DNA from: Hippopus hippopus
Taxonomy: Eukaryota > Mollusca > Bivalvia > Cardiida > Cardiidae
DNA length: 64,000 nucleotides
Assembly (NCBI GenBank): GCA_946811185.2
Contig: OX328107.1
Coordinates: forward strand, 42,150,360-42,214,359
Direction: 5' to 3'
The translations under genes were made by a program, and so were the position numbers. Every line of letters begins with the position of its first letter. The first letter of the stretch is position 1. This document shows, piece by piece, positions 45,509 through 56,499 of the stretch. The notes under the pieces are model-generated. The model saw nothing but the letters and a program-made list of their open reading frames with translations, did not search any database and was not told the DNA's origin.

Positions 45509-47407
45509 TTAACTCTTTTCCAAATTGACAGCATGTGCAGACAACATATTCAATATGACTCAGAAACTGTAATTTGCCTTTGGAAGAGTAGAAAAGATTG
45601 TGGGGAAAGTGAAAAATGCTGGTAATCATCATTTTCTGCTCTTCCCACAATGTTTTCAAAAGTCTTCCTATTCCTGTAGGTTGTTAAGTCTTTTCAAAGA
45701 CAAAGTGCCTTATTAAGAGGTATTAGTCATCTGCTAAAACTTTCCTTGCAGAACAGACACGTCTGAATTTCTGTCAAGTTCTTACCCTTTACAATATAAT
45801 CCAACTTTTTAATAACTTTGAGGAAAAATGGTTATTGTAAACAGCGTGGGAAAAAGACAAAATGCCGGTAACCAGCATTTTTGTCTGTTTCCAGCAATAT
45901 TTACTACCTTTTCAGTGCCATATCTGAAGATGTGATAATTTTGAAAAAGTCTAAAATTTTGTTGTTTTTTAACTCTTTACCACTCAACAAAATTTTAGAC
46001 AGATCCAAATTGGAAGCATTTCCAGAGGACAGTAAATGTGGCACAAGTAATGGGATTTGTCTGTAAAAGAAAACAAAATGTTGTGGGAAAAAAAGAAAAT
46101 GCTGGTTACCAGCATTTTCTCCTTCTCCCACAATGTTTTCAAAGGCTTTCTTTCTTAGGGTCGTTAAAACTCGGGATTGTGTGGTAAAGGGTGAAAAGCT
46201 TAACCCTTTACAAGACTACAAAATTTTAGACCTGTCTAAATTGAAAGCATCTGTAGGTGACAGTTTTAATGTGGCTCATATGAAATGATTTTTCTTAGAT
46301 AGGGTAGAAAACATTGTGGGAAAAGGAGAAAATGCTGGTAACCAGCATTTTCTCCTTTTCCCACAATGTTTTCAAAAGCCTTCTCTTTCAGGGCCGTTAA
46401 AAGTCGTCACTGTGTGGTAAAGGGTTAATTTAGTTTACGGTTAGAATTTTGTCTGTCCCACTTACTGAAATGTGGTACATGTACAGTTACTCTCTATCAT
46501 ACGAGGAAAAAAAATGGACTTGACCAACTTGAAAGCCTTTGTAGAGGACAAATTAAATGTAGCTCAATTGATGGTTTCTGTCTTTGAAAGGGTGGAAAAC
46601 TTTATGGGAAAAAGAGAAAATGCTGGTTACCAGCATTTTTCTTCTTTTCACACAATGTTTTAAAAGCCTTTGTCAAGGTCATGTAAACTTGGGATTGTGT
46701 ACAAAAGGGTTAACCCTTTACCAAACAATCTTTTGTTTTAACAATTCTGAGGAAGAAGTTTTTGGAAAACATTGAGGTGAAAAGAAAATGCTGGTGACTA
46801 GCATTTTCTCCATTTCCCTCAATGTTGTCTTCCCTCTAAGAGACAAATGCCATCATCTGAGCCATATTGAACATGTTGTCTGCAAATGCCCTCAATTTCG
46901 ACCAGTCTATGATTTTGTCGTCTGGTAAAGAGTGAGGCCGTTTTGACAATACCAGCTTAACTCTATGCCAGACGCAATTTTAAATTTGTTCAAATTGAAA
47001 GCATTTGCAGACAACAAATCAAAGGTGGCTCATATTATGGGATATGCCTTTGAAAGGATAGAAAAAAAGTGTTGAAAAAAGGGAAAATACTGGTTACTAG
47101 CATTTTCTCATTTACTCACAATGTTTTCAAAAGCTTTATTTCTGTGGTTCCTTAACCCTTTACCACACAATCCCTACTTTTAACGACCCTGAGAAAGAAG
47201 TCTTTTGAAAACATTGTGGGAAAAGGAGAAAATGCTGGTAACCAGCATTTTCTCCTTTTCCCACAATGTTTTCTACCCTTTCCAAAATAAATGTCAAATT
47301 TTCAGTAACTTTCATTTTGTCGTCTGCAAATGCTTTCAATTATGACCAGTCTAAAATTTTGTGGTTTGGTAAAGAGTTAAAACACAGGATTGTTTGGTAA
47401 AGGATTT
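45509..47407. mobile_element. Train of nine family A copies and fragments
   Basis: Successive units: 45509-45692 (-), 45690-45785 (3' fragment), 45784-45972 (+), 45969-46192 (-), 46200-46428 (-, perfect core palindrome 46308-46374), 46505-46713 (-), 46710-46934 (+), 46957-47155 (-), 47152-47380 (+), then an end fragment to 47407. Neighbours share a single TTAA at 45969, 46710 and 47152. Confidence 0.85.
47152..47380 (+). mobile_element. Family A TTAA-hairpin MITE, reference copy
   Basis: This is the clearest complete copy. TTAA lies at 47152 and 47377. The left end is TTAACCCTTTACCACAC and the right end is TTTGGTAAAGAGTTAA. The core 47207-47273 is a perfect palindrome of two 33-bp arms (GAAAACATTGTGGG...AATGCTGGT) around one A. 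The left flank has ACGACCCTGAG; the right flank has GTCGTCTGCAAATGCTTTCA. No coding capacity is present. Strand is defined by the GGTAACC (+) or GGTTACC (-) centre. Confidence 0.9.
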
Positions 47408-47475
47408 GATGAGTTGCTTAGTATGATGTATCACGAAGATTCATTAAGCCCCTTTTTGCCAACGCATGGCTCAAA
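47408..47475 (+). mobile_element. Family C 3' fragment
   Basis: GATGAGTTGCTTAGTATGAT to CCAACGCATGGCTCA. Confidence 0.7.
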
Positions 47476-47730
47476 TTAATTTGTAATTGTCATATCATTT
47501 GAATGCACAAGCAACTGTTAGTTATATCAGGGATGTGTATATAAGATCCCTGGTTATATATATATCTGTAACATCTACCATTTAATAAAATGATTTTAAA
47601 AAAAAATACTATTTTCTTAATTTTTACAGATAAGCATTTTGTAAATTGTAAAAGGGGGAAGAAGGTGTCATGTTATGGTGTTCTTTAACATCACCCACAG
47701 GCGACTTTTTTTTTTTTTTTTTTGATGTTT

Positions 47731-47938
47731 TTAACACTTCACCACACAATCCTAACTTTTGACAACTCTGAAGAAGAAGGCTTTTGAAAACATTGTGGGA
47801 AAAAGAGAAAATGCTGATAACCTGCATTTTCTCCCTTTACCACAATGCTTTCTACCCTTTCAAAGACGAATTTCATCATTTGATGCACTTGTCTTGTGGT
47901 ATGCCAATGTTTTCAATTTGGACTAGTCAAATATTTTC
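47731..47938 (+). mobile_element. Family A copy
   Basis: TTAACACTTCACCACACAAT left end, following a 22-base T tract; the right end has decayed. Confidence 0.75.
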
Positions 47939-49237
47939 TTGTGTTCAAATTCAAAGTAGTTTATTAGACGAAAAACATTTTACTATGTTCCATTGTCTTC
48001 AGTAGGCTGAACATAAATTTCTTGGGAAAAAATATAAAGTATACAGCACTTAACAAATCAATGGAAGGAATTAAATTACAACGACAAAAAAATGAATATA
48101 TGAGAAAAGCAGAAAGATCTTAATGGCGGTATAATTGAGGACAATAATGATTATTCACTGGGTAGATCGAAGTTCGAATGCTAGATAAACAAATTTGGCA
48201 ACTTTGTTATGGGAAAGATTGTTTTTCTTCTAGACTTATGTTCGCGCCGTTAACATGCTAATGATGAGAAGAGCTGATATATTGCCAAAAGGTCTATTTC
48301 GATCTGTTTTAGAGAAATCGAAATTTGCTGCCCTACTTTGAGCGGGTACTTCACTTGTGGTACTTTGATTCCGACAAACCTCGCGGACAGTACTTTGATT
48401 CAAAATGGCGGCAAAGATGAAACGATGATACAAATGAAGGCTGGATTTTTTCCAAATATGCGTTTTTTTTTTTTTCTTTTTTTAGGCACAAATATTCTTG
48501 CAAAACTACAGAACTATTTCAAAAGTTTGTTTCAAAATAGCCACATATCACTCATAATGGTAGTAATGGAGGCACAAAGTAGCGCCGTTATGAAAACCGA
48601 TCGGGATGTCAGAAGATTCGGCCAGGGATCTTACATGTGTATATACGATCCCTGATTCGGCCCAAGGCCAACCAGCGATTTTCGAGAAGGTTCGGCCCCG
48701 AGGTTAAGAAGATTCGGCACACGGTGATTTATTGTATTTAGCGAAATATCTAAAGGAATAGGGTTATTTTTTGAAACATCATAGAAACCGTTATCTTTCA
48801 TAGAAGTTTTGCAGAAAATAGTGATAAAAATTAGCGTGTTCTTCTGTCGCCATTTATCACAGGATAAAGATTTGTTACTTTTATCCTATTTTTGAGAAGA
48901 TTCAGCTAGTATGTCAAATGAGTTGGAAGTTTTGGTAAAACAAAAAGTTACAGAACATACAATTAACATTTACTTGCAATACTTCCTTAAAATTTTTTTT
49001 TTATTTTCCCCCTTTTTTTTTTCAAGTTTTTTAAATAGTATTGAGATCGACAAGGCTGTCATTAATTATGTTTTTTCTCCGATACATAGAAAGAGACAGG
49101 CGTAGGCTAGAAAGCCAGGTGAAGGTATGATAAACACCATTCTGCAATATTTCTAAGGTGTGATAAACACCATTCTGCAATATCTCTATTTTGTAGTTTT
49201 TACACTTGACCTCAAAACAATTTACCCTACTCGCCCT
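47939..49237. other. Mostly unassigned
   Basis: An ATCCCTGATTCGG/CCAGGGAT inverted pair lies at 48623-48660 and a small tandem duplication at 49124. No exon is supported. Confidence 0.4.
49124..49187. repeat. Tandem duplication, 32-bp unit x2
   Basis: TGATAAACACCATTCTGCAA occurs twice in close succession. Confidence 0.8.
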
Positions 49238-49456
49238 AAACACACCCTTTACCAGACAAGAAAATTTTACTTTTGCCAGTTGCAGACAACAAATAAAATG
49301 TTGGTCAAATGATGTGATTTTTCTCTAAAAATATAGAGAACATTGTGGGAAAAGTAGAAAATGTTGTTTACCAACATTTTTTTCCTTTTCCTTCAAAGTT
49401 TTCAAAAGTCCTTTTGCTCAGAGTTGTTTAAACTTCGGATTGTGTGGTAAAGGGTT
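49238..49456 (-). mobile_element. Family A copy
   Basis: CACCCTTTACCAGACAAG to TGTGGTAAAGGG; hairpin at ATGTTGTTTACCAACAT. Confidence 0.75.
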
Positions 49457-50294
49457 TACGGAACTCGATATTTACCATAACCCCTCCAACCTTTGATATG
49501 AAGCTTTGCTGAGTCCTGATGTATAAATCATTTGATTGAATATTTTATCATAAGAAAATTTATTGGTGTTTAATAAAGAGCAGAACTAAACTGTTTTTCA
49601 GCCTATACTATGCTACCACCCCTCGCATAATCATATCAGACAGTGTCAAAGATCAAACATAAACATGAACACACATATGTACACATAAAATACACAAAAC
49701 CTATTTTTATTTATTTTTTCATCAGAAATCGTTTCATAGAACGTCAATTGATTTAAATAATCCACAAATAATCACAATTTAAAGGAAAATAAGAAAAAAA
49801 TATCTTACAGTTTGCAAAAGATTTAAACAACTAAAGCAAACAACAGCAAAGAGTATGATTTTGTACGTAGAGTTTTTTGAGGCTCAAAAACTATTCAAGT
49901 TTTATTTTTAATTTGATACATATGTGTGTTAATTCAAATTGCCTCATTCTCATAGAACTTAGTGCAGCCAGGGATAGTATATATTCTGGTGCAACTGACT
50001 GGTCATCCTTATCCAAGCACTATATACATGCATATTGCACACTGTGTAACTATAGGAGAGAGAACATAAAAAGAGCAAATTTTTAAAGCATTTTTAAGCA
50101 TTTAAATTACCCATATTTGACTGTTATAATTATGATGGCCATAATTTTCATTTGTAGTGCACCAGGTCTTGTTATGTGGTACCGGGCACCCTGCGTCCTG
50201 TCCTGATATGCCAATGAAGTTGTACACCAGTCATAGAAAAGAAAAGGGTTTTGTCCATATCTACCTACATAGGGTAGAATTTTCTACCTTTTTC
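49457..50294. other. No recognised feature upstream of FANCE
   Basis: AT-rich. A FANCE promoter or 5' noncoding exon may lie here, but I cannot place it. Confidence 0.35.
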
Positions 50295-50527
50295 TTACCT
50301 TTTTGCTAAATGAGGAAAATTCTGACTACTCCAAATTCATAGCATTTGCAGATGACAATTGTGGCTGAAACTGAGGAATAATTTTCTATTATGATAGGAT
50401 AAAAAGTATTGTTGAACAAGGAGAAATTGTTGGTTACCAGCCTTTTCTCCTTTTCCCATAATTTTCTCATGTGCCTTCTTCCTCCGAGTTCAATGTTAAA
50501 ACATGGGATTGTTTGGGTAAAGATCAA
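50295..50527 (-). mobile_element. Family A copy just upstream of FANCE
   Basis: It ends TTGTTTGGGTAAAG, about 16 bp before the possible acceptor and 37 bp before the FANCE ATG. Confidence 0.7.
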
Positions 50528-50563
50528 AGCATTATTTTTGCAGGCATATAACTTAACTGACTG

Positions 50564-50760
50564 ATGGATCAGGAAGTCCTTAACAGACTACCCAGTGAAT
50601 GGCAGATGTTTCTCAAATACCTGGAGTCTGATATGACAAAGGCAGAGATAGTTTACAATAACATGATGTTCTCACAATATGGTAGCCAACCACGATGGTC
50701 AAGCCTATTGAAGGGATTGCTTGATGAAGAACCTTGCATTGAAGAAAATAAACTCACATT
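50564..50760 (+). CDS. FANCE: FANCE exon 1
   Basis: The first ATG follows a possible 5'UTR acceptor (TTTTTGCAG at 50535-50543), so this may be exon 2 of the mRNA. The donor is CATT|GTAAGT, a near-perfect consensus, leaving two bases of codon 66. Confidence 0.85.
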
Positions 50761-53700
50761 GTAAGTGCAAATATTACATACTTGTCAATCTTTTAAGAGT
50801 TTTCAACCCATGATTACTACTCAAATATAACTATGTTGATATGTGCAGTGGACAGCTTTTGGAAACAAAAATATAAGCAAAGCATCATGTTTTCACACTT
50901 ATTCAGCTTCAGTTTCCTGTATTCAGCTATCGCCCAATGCAGTGTTCTGAGGATTATTCAGCAGGCGGACAATTTTCCCATAAATTTTCAAAAAAGACCA
51001 AGAGGGACACTTTCAAAATGAGTAAGACAACAGCACTCAAGATTAATTATCAAATGCCGGTAAATCAGAAAGGGATAAAATCATACCTATTCGCAATGTA
51101 GTGGGATGTTTGTCTGGATCAGTGGGACAGTGTCCCTGAATCTCATCCGTGGCAGAACACTGCAATGGTTCTGTCAAAAAATTTTATTCCTGTACCACAT
51201 AAACCAGAGTATTTACTACCTTGAAGAAGAAGTCTTTTGAAAAGAAATTGGGAGAAGGAGAAAATGCTGGTAACCCGTATTTTCTCCTTTTCTCACAATG
51301 TTTTCTCACCTTTTCAAGACCATTCCCATCTTTTGAGTTGCACTCGACTTGAAGTCTGCAAATACTGTCAGAATGGGGGGTCCAAGTTTTTCTTGTATGG
51401 TAAATTTTTATTGATGAATTTTTACATCTGCGAGTAAAAGTTGTTGAAAGAATTACTTTTTTTTTTTTTTAGCAAACCAAGACTTCTGATACTATCTGAG
51501 AAACTTCGACAAAAGTTTTTCCATTTTTTGGTCACACACTGTAGTAGGATTCAAGACTGTGACTTAACAGATTTTATGAAGGGAATCATGCAGAAATGTG
51601 AAGCTGCAGAGTTAAATACATATGATAGTTTTCAACAGTTTACTGTATTGATGAAGGTCGGTCATACTTTTTTTCCTGACTCAAAATATTTTGATGTTGA
51701 TTAAGTATTCATCTTTCCTCCATAGCCACAAGATAATAGTTTAGATCTAGATCAGATGTAGACTCATGGAACAGAACTACAACCAATGATCCTGTGGTTG
51801 CAATCTATTTAGCATTTAAAATGCTATGTATGTCATAAGTTATATTAAAAAGAAAACTATGTTGAATTTTATGAAAAATGGACAACATGGTCGTCTTTGA
51901 AAATTTATTTGTTTGCAGCAGCACTAATGACTTAGGTCTGTATACATATTTGGTCTCTATATATTTTCTTTATTTGATATGGGGTTATCATAAAAGAAAA
52001 ACGAAGGAAGTAAATTTTTTTTTACATTACAACCTGAAAGTTATTACAACCACTGTACATTTTCTTGGTATGATAACAACTACTGTGGTTTTAGATATAC
52101 ATGGATATCTAAGTATTGAGTTGACACATAGCTAGTTAAAGATAACTTACTTTCATTTCTGCTTAAATACCTGTTTCTCCTTTAATAGGATGATTTCATA
52201 TGTTCTCATGTGTTAAACCTTACTATTTCATATTCATTACTCATATATACAATACACACAGTTTTTCAAAATTGCCTGCCTTTGTTTCAGAAAGTGATCA
52301 CGTAAAGGGGGTTCTTGTTCAAGTGCAATCATTGAACAGTAACCAAAATAATTTTTGCATGTTTACATCATATTGTATAGAATTATTCAATCGTTCCTTT
52401 TTTTTAGGCGAGAGTGATACATTCTGAAGCGTTCGAGGCCTTTTATCTTGGTGGCAAGAATCAGATTTGTATAGGTGACTACCTTCTCTCTGTGTCCCTG
52501 TTTTATCTCAGCAGAGCAAAAATTGCTTGCCAAGAACTTTAGCTCTTTACCATACAATACCATTATTCAAGATCCTGGGAAATACGGCCTCTGAAAACAT
52601 TGTATGTAAAGGTTCCCGTCATTTTCTCCTTTTCACACAAAAAAGCCTTTCACCTCAGAGTTGTTAAACCTGGGATTGTTTGGTGACAGTGTAAGGTTGG
52701 GTTTTGATCAGATATCCTTCAAAAAATCTTCTCTGACTGTAATTATTAGTCATTTTAAAACAAACATCACAAATTGAATTGTGGTAGCATTTTCTCAAAA
52801 TTTTCAAACAAAAATTTGTTTCCCTAGCCAGCCCACAAAAAAGCCTGCAGCCTCCTATGGGGATAGAACCTGGGACCTCTGGGGTTGCAAATCTTGCTCT
52901 TTATCACAGAGCAACACAGGATCCCAAAACATCTCAGAACCCAAGCATATTACAGATGAACCTGGGGAAACCTTGATATCTGAGCTGTTGCTATGATATA
53001 ACTGAAATATGTCAAAAGATACATAAGACACAGACCAAAGTGCTCAACATATCAGCTTTACCCTCAACCACATAATCCCGACTTCAACAGCCTTGAGGAA
53101 TAAACCTTTTGAGAACATTGTTGGAAAGAGAAATTGCTGGTAACCACCATTTTCTCCCTTTTCCCACAATGTTTTCTACCCTGTCAGAGACAAATTCCAT
53201 CATTTGAGTCACATTTTAATTGTCATCTGCAAATGTTTTCAGTTTGAACAAGTTTACATTTTTCTTGTGTGGTAGAGTTAATCAACTTGTTCTGCTCTTA
53301 ACCAAATGACAAAATTTTAGACTTGCCAAAATTCAAAGCATTTGCAGACTACAAGTTAAATGTGGCTTAATGTATGGGTTACTTTATTTTTTTGGAGGGT
53401 AGAAATCACAATGGGAAAAGAAGTAAATGCTGGTTACCAGCTGCAGTTACCAGCATTTCTCCTTTTCCCAGAATATTCTCAAAAGCCCTATTGTTCAGGG
53501 TCATTTAAACTCAGGATTTTATGGTACATAGTTAAATAAAAATGAAAACATAAACACTAATTATAAGAATCTCTATTAAGGGATCTAAAAATTAGTGACA
53601 TAATGTACACTGGTAGTTGTAATGTTCTTGTGCAGAGGTGATTGGTTCATGTAATCAGTTATTTGTAATATGTAGACACACGTGTGATTGTAACATTTTT

Positions 53701-55132
53701 ATGCACAGGTGATTTAAACATTCTTTTGCAAAAATGATTGAAACATTAATGTACACAGGCGATTGTGAAATACATGTACGTAGGTGATTGTAACATACAT
53801 GTACGCAGGTTATTATAACATACGAGTAGGCTACACATGTGATTAAAACATACAAGTACACATGTGACTGAAATGTCAATGTACACATTTGACTGTAACA
53901 TAAATGTATACATGTGATTATATCATACATGTTTGCAAGTGGTTATGGTATACAATACATGTACATAGGTGAGTTTAACAACTCTGTACACCAGTGATTG
54001 TATGTAATATATAGTGCTGATCATAGGCCACAACCTAATCATGAGGTAACATTTATTATATATTGTACATTCCACAGAGAAGAGGAGTCCTGATCAAGAT
54101 GTTATGGATGATGATAAAGATGACGAAATCAATGATGCAGAAGAATTGGAACAACCTGCAAAGAGGCAAAGACTAGAAGAAAAAATGACTCCGTCCATAC
54201 AAACTATTGACACAAATAAACAAAGCAAATATTCAGTATTATTTGAAGACTCTGATGTACACAAATCACGGAACCATGAAGCAAGAGGATTGATTACAGT
54301 TCGAACTGAATGTGGAAATCTTGTTGCTAACCAACCTGATAAATGTCAATACAAATTGGATGAGACAGATGCTGTAGCTACAAAAGAAACAGTTGATCTG
54401 ATAAAAAGAGTAACTGAAGATTTAGCCAGTGACAGAAGTGATCTACTTGAGAAAGATTTGCAGGTACTGACCACTTTATCAGTGAAGGACATTGAAGTTG
54501 TTTGTAGTAGTGTAGATTTTTCCGTTGTTACAGATAAGGTGATTTACAGTGTATGTGAACTTTTATCTGCCATGTGGAAAGACTTCAGTTCTACTGCTAT
54601 TTGTGTCCTTTTGGGAACCATTCTACTCAACAGAATAGAAACATTAACACAGAATGCCTCTAGACAGTTAATACTTGCAATAACACTCACTGCTGCTAAA
54701 TTTCCTAAACAGTTTATTGACGCAGTGATGGTTCCAGGCTTGACAAGCCAGTCAGAGTTGACAAGGTACAAGTCAGATATTTATATTACTGTGACTAAAG
54801 AATCATTATCAAGTGGAACCCGGTTGCATTTCATAGAGAGGCTGGTTACCAGCTCTATAAAGTTAACAGATAATAATCTAACTGTGCTGCAATGTGTGAT
54901 ACACCAGGATTGTGAGTTTAATGCAGAAGTGTTTCACAAGTTTTTGCTCTTACTGTATGAAGCAAGATTTAATTTTACAAAAGATCTCAAGTTTGGTAAA
55001 CTCATGCTGTCAATTGTGAATAAACATGGGAAAGACATGAAAAACTGGGACCTGATGGAGAAGATTGTCGCTAGTCACAATACTTTTTTAAAGAAGACAA
55101 TATTGATGACATTAAAAAAGATGAAAGCATGA
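50564..55132 (+). CDS. FANCE: FANCE, Fanconi anaemia core complex subunit E, 4 exons, 500 aa
   Basis: FANCE joins FANCC and FANCF in the nuclear core complex and presents FANCD2 for monoubiquitination in DNA interlink repair. Exons 50564-50760, 51473-51656, 52408-52474 and 54078-55132 join in phase to 500 codons; human FANCE has 536. The N-terminal part has RWSSLLKGLLDEEP, matching the human WxxLLEALCREEP stretch. A nuclear-localisation-like PAKRQRL lies at about 176-182 in an acidic linker. The C-terminal 250 residues are helical repeats ending FGKLMLSIVNKHGKD...NTFLKK, which aligns with human YAKLMLTVMTKY...NTTFLRK. The last residues, LKKMKA, correspond to the human LKHLGP end. Exon 3 rests only on splice sites and phase; the other exons have homology support. 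Introns hold family A copies and a minisatellite. Confidence 0.88.
51190..51405 (+). mobile_element. Family A copy in FANCE intron 1
   Basis: Hairpin AATGCTGGTAACCCGTATT between degraded flanks; it ends about 65 bp before exon 2. Confidence 0.7.
51473..51656 (+). CDS. FANCE: FANCE exon 2
   Basis: A long T tract and TAG precede it. The first base completes codon 66 as Phe. It encodes residues 67-127, starting KPRLLILSEKLRQKFF, like the KPLLLRLPRICQRNL stretch of human FANCE. The donor AAG|GTCGGT is weak but keeps phase 0. Confidence 0.8.
52408..52474 (+). CDS. FANCE: FANCE exon 3 (inferred micro-exon)
   Basis: 67 nt lie between CCTTTTTTTTAG and ATAG|GTGACT. They encode ARVIHSEAFEAFYLGGKNQICI. 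Phase 0 in and phase 1 out match both neighbours exactly, but there is no homology evidence, so it could be replaced by another small exon. Confidence 0.6.
52541..52694. mobile_element. Rearranged family A copy with two 5'-type flanks (FANCE intron 3)
   Basis: Left CTCTTTACCATACAAT with AAGATCCTGGG and right CTCAGAGTTGTTAAACC with ATTGTTTGGTGA are both 5'-type flanks facing outward. The core is partly deleted. Confidence 0.7.
52820..53035. mobile_element. Rearranged SINE family 2, FANCE intron 3
   Basis: A minus-oriented head (GATAGAACCTGGGACCTC) is followed by a plus-oriented tail (GCTATGATATAACTGAAATA). Confidence 0.55.
53056..53535. mobile_element. Two family A copies in FANCE intron 3
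   Basis: 53056-53281 is (+) and 53295-53535 is (-). The second has a small CAGCTGCAGTTACCAGC duplication at its centre. Confidence 0.75.
53600..54030. repeat. Degenerate ~25-bp minisatellite in FANCE intron 3
   Basis: Imperfect units like AACATACATGTACGCAGGTG followed by ATTGT recur about 16 times with drift. The array ends about 50 bp before the FANCE exon 4 acceptor. Confidence 0.7.
54078..55132 (+). CDS. FANCE: FANCE exon 4 (acidic linker and FANCD2-binding C-terminal domain)
   Basis: The acceptor TACATTCCACAG completes a Glu codon. The exon encodes residues 150-500, beginning KRSPDQDVMDDDKDDE. The stop is TGA at 55130-55132. A family A element begins about 35 bp later. Confidence 0.9.
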
Positions 55133-55166
55133 TTTCAACTGTGCGTGTTTGTTTATTTCAATGCAA

Positions 55167-55395
55167 AACCCTTTACTAAATAATATCCACATTTCAACAA
55201 TCATGAAAAAGAAGGATTTTTAAAGTGTTGTAGGAAAAAGAAGAAAACTCTGGAAACCAGCATTTTCTCCTTTTCTCACAATCTTTTCTACCATTTTACA
55301 GAGTAGTCCCATCATATTAGCCCGTTTTTTTTCTTTGGCCGCAAATGCTTTCCATTATAAACTGGACCACTATTTTGTCATTTGATGAAAAGTTA
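55167..55395 (+). mobile_element. Family A copy after FANCE
   Basis: ACCCTTTACTAAATAATA left end, AAGTTAA right end, hairpin diverged (CTCTGGAAACCAGC). Confidence 0.75.
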
Positions 55396-55500
55396 ACACA
55401 ATTTTCAACTGAACATGTGTTTCAGTTAACTTCACTGCTCCCAGAGCATCCATCCATGTATTTTTGGCATCTCCTTAACCCATACTTATATGCTGGCTCT

Positions 55501-55731
55501 TTAACCCTTTACCAAACAATCCCGTTTTTTAACGACCCTGAGGACAAAGGTTTTTGAAAACATCGTGGGAAAAGAAGAAAATGCTGGTAACCAGCATTTT
55601 CTCCTTTTCCCACGATATTTTCAACCTTATCACAGACAAGTTCTATCATTTTCTTCACATGTAATTTGTTGCCTGCAAATACTTGTTATTTGGGGAAGTT
55701 TAAAAAATTTTGTTGTTTGGTAAAGAGTTAA
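55501..55731 (+). mobile_element. Family A copy with paired arm changes
   Basis: TTAA lies at 55501 and 55728. The palindrome at 55556-55622 has CATCGTGGG paired with CCCACGAT. Confidence 0.85.
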
Positions 55732-55773
55732 ACCTACCATGAACTGTGGCAACTATACTATAAAACTGCTTAT

Positions 55774-56000
55774 AAGTGAGCCATGCGTGTGTGAAAAGGA
55801 GTTTCAATGCATTTGCAGAAAGTATTGACGTAGGTCAGCCTGCACAGGCGACTGATCAGTTTTCTGCTAGTCATAGGACAAGAGTATCTATTGATTCATT
55901 CGGATGTTTAGTACGAACTGGATCCATAATTACATGCATGACTTTGTTAGTACCTTACATCAAGGAGATGTATGGACCCCCCTTTTCCCAGAGCATATAA
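55774..56000 (+). mobile_element. Family C copy
   Basis: TGAGCCATGCGTGTGTGAAA to TTTTCCCAGAGCATA; palindrome reduced. Confidence 0.75.
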
Positions 56001-56143
56001 ATTATTTATAAAATTATATTATTTACGTAAATTATGTATATGAACCAGACATTTTCAGCCAGTAGTAGAGACCTAACCGGCTACAATATCAAAGTTGATT
56101 TTTGTCAGAAGTATTTCACCATACTAAGCAGAGTAGAAAAAAT

Positions 56144-56392
56144 ATGAGCCATGCTCTGTGAAAAGGGGGTTTAATGCATCTGCAAAAAGTATCAGGCCTG
56201 GGTAGGCTGACCTTAGTCGAACTTTTTGCTTTTGGTAAATCTTCTGCATGTCCAAGGACCGTTTTACCTTAGAAATCAGATGTTTGTTGGACAAAATGGG
56301 TTTTGTGGAACCATAACTATGTGATGACTTACTTGGCATAATGCGTCACGAAAATGCATTAAACCTATTTTTGCTAGAAGATAACTCACATT
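56144..56392 (+). mobile_element. Family C copy
   Basis: TGAGCCATGCTCTGTGAAAA left end; palindrome arm partly deleted; right end worn. Confidence 0.78.
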
Positions 56393-56499
56393 GTATGTTA
56401 AACAAACAGTTTCAGCCAATAGTAAAATTCTAACCACTGCGGTTTCAAAGTTGTTTTTATGTCGGAAGAATCTCACCATAGTTAACAGAGTAAATAGAA

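Noticed and set aside
47207..47273. Reading the 33-bp-arm hairpins as microRNA precursors
   Set aside because: The perfect palindrome recurs about 60 times with shared flanks and TTAA borders, which is a MITE pattern. Small RNA data would be needed to claim a microRNA.
52291..52427. Alternative FANCE exon starting after TTTGTTTCAG at 52290
   Set aside because: Entering from exon 2 in phase 0 meets a stop after four codons, whereas 52408-52474 fits both phases.
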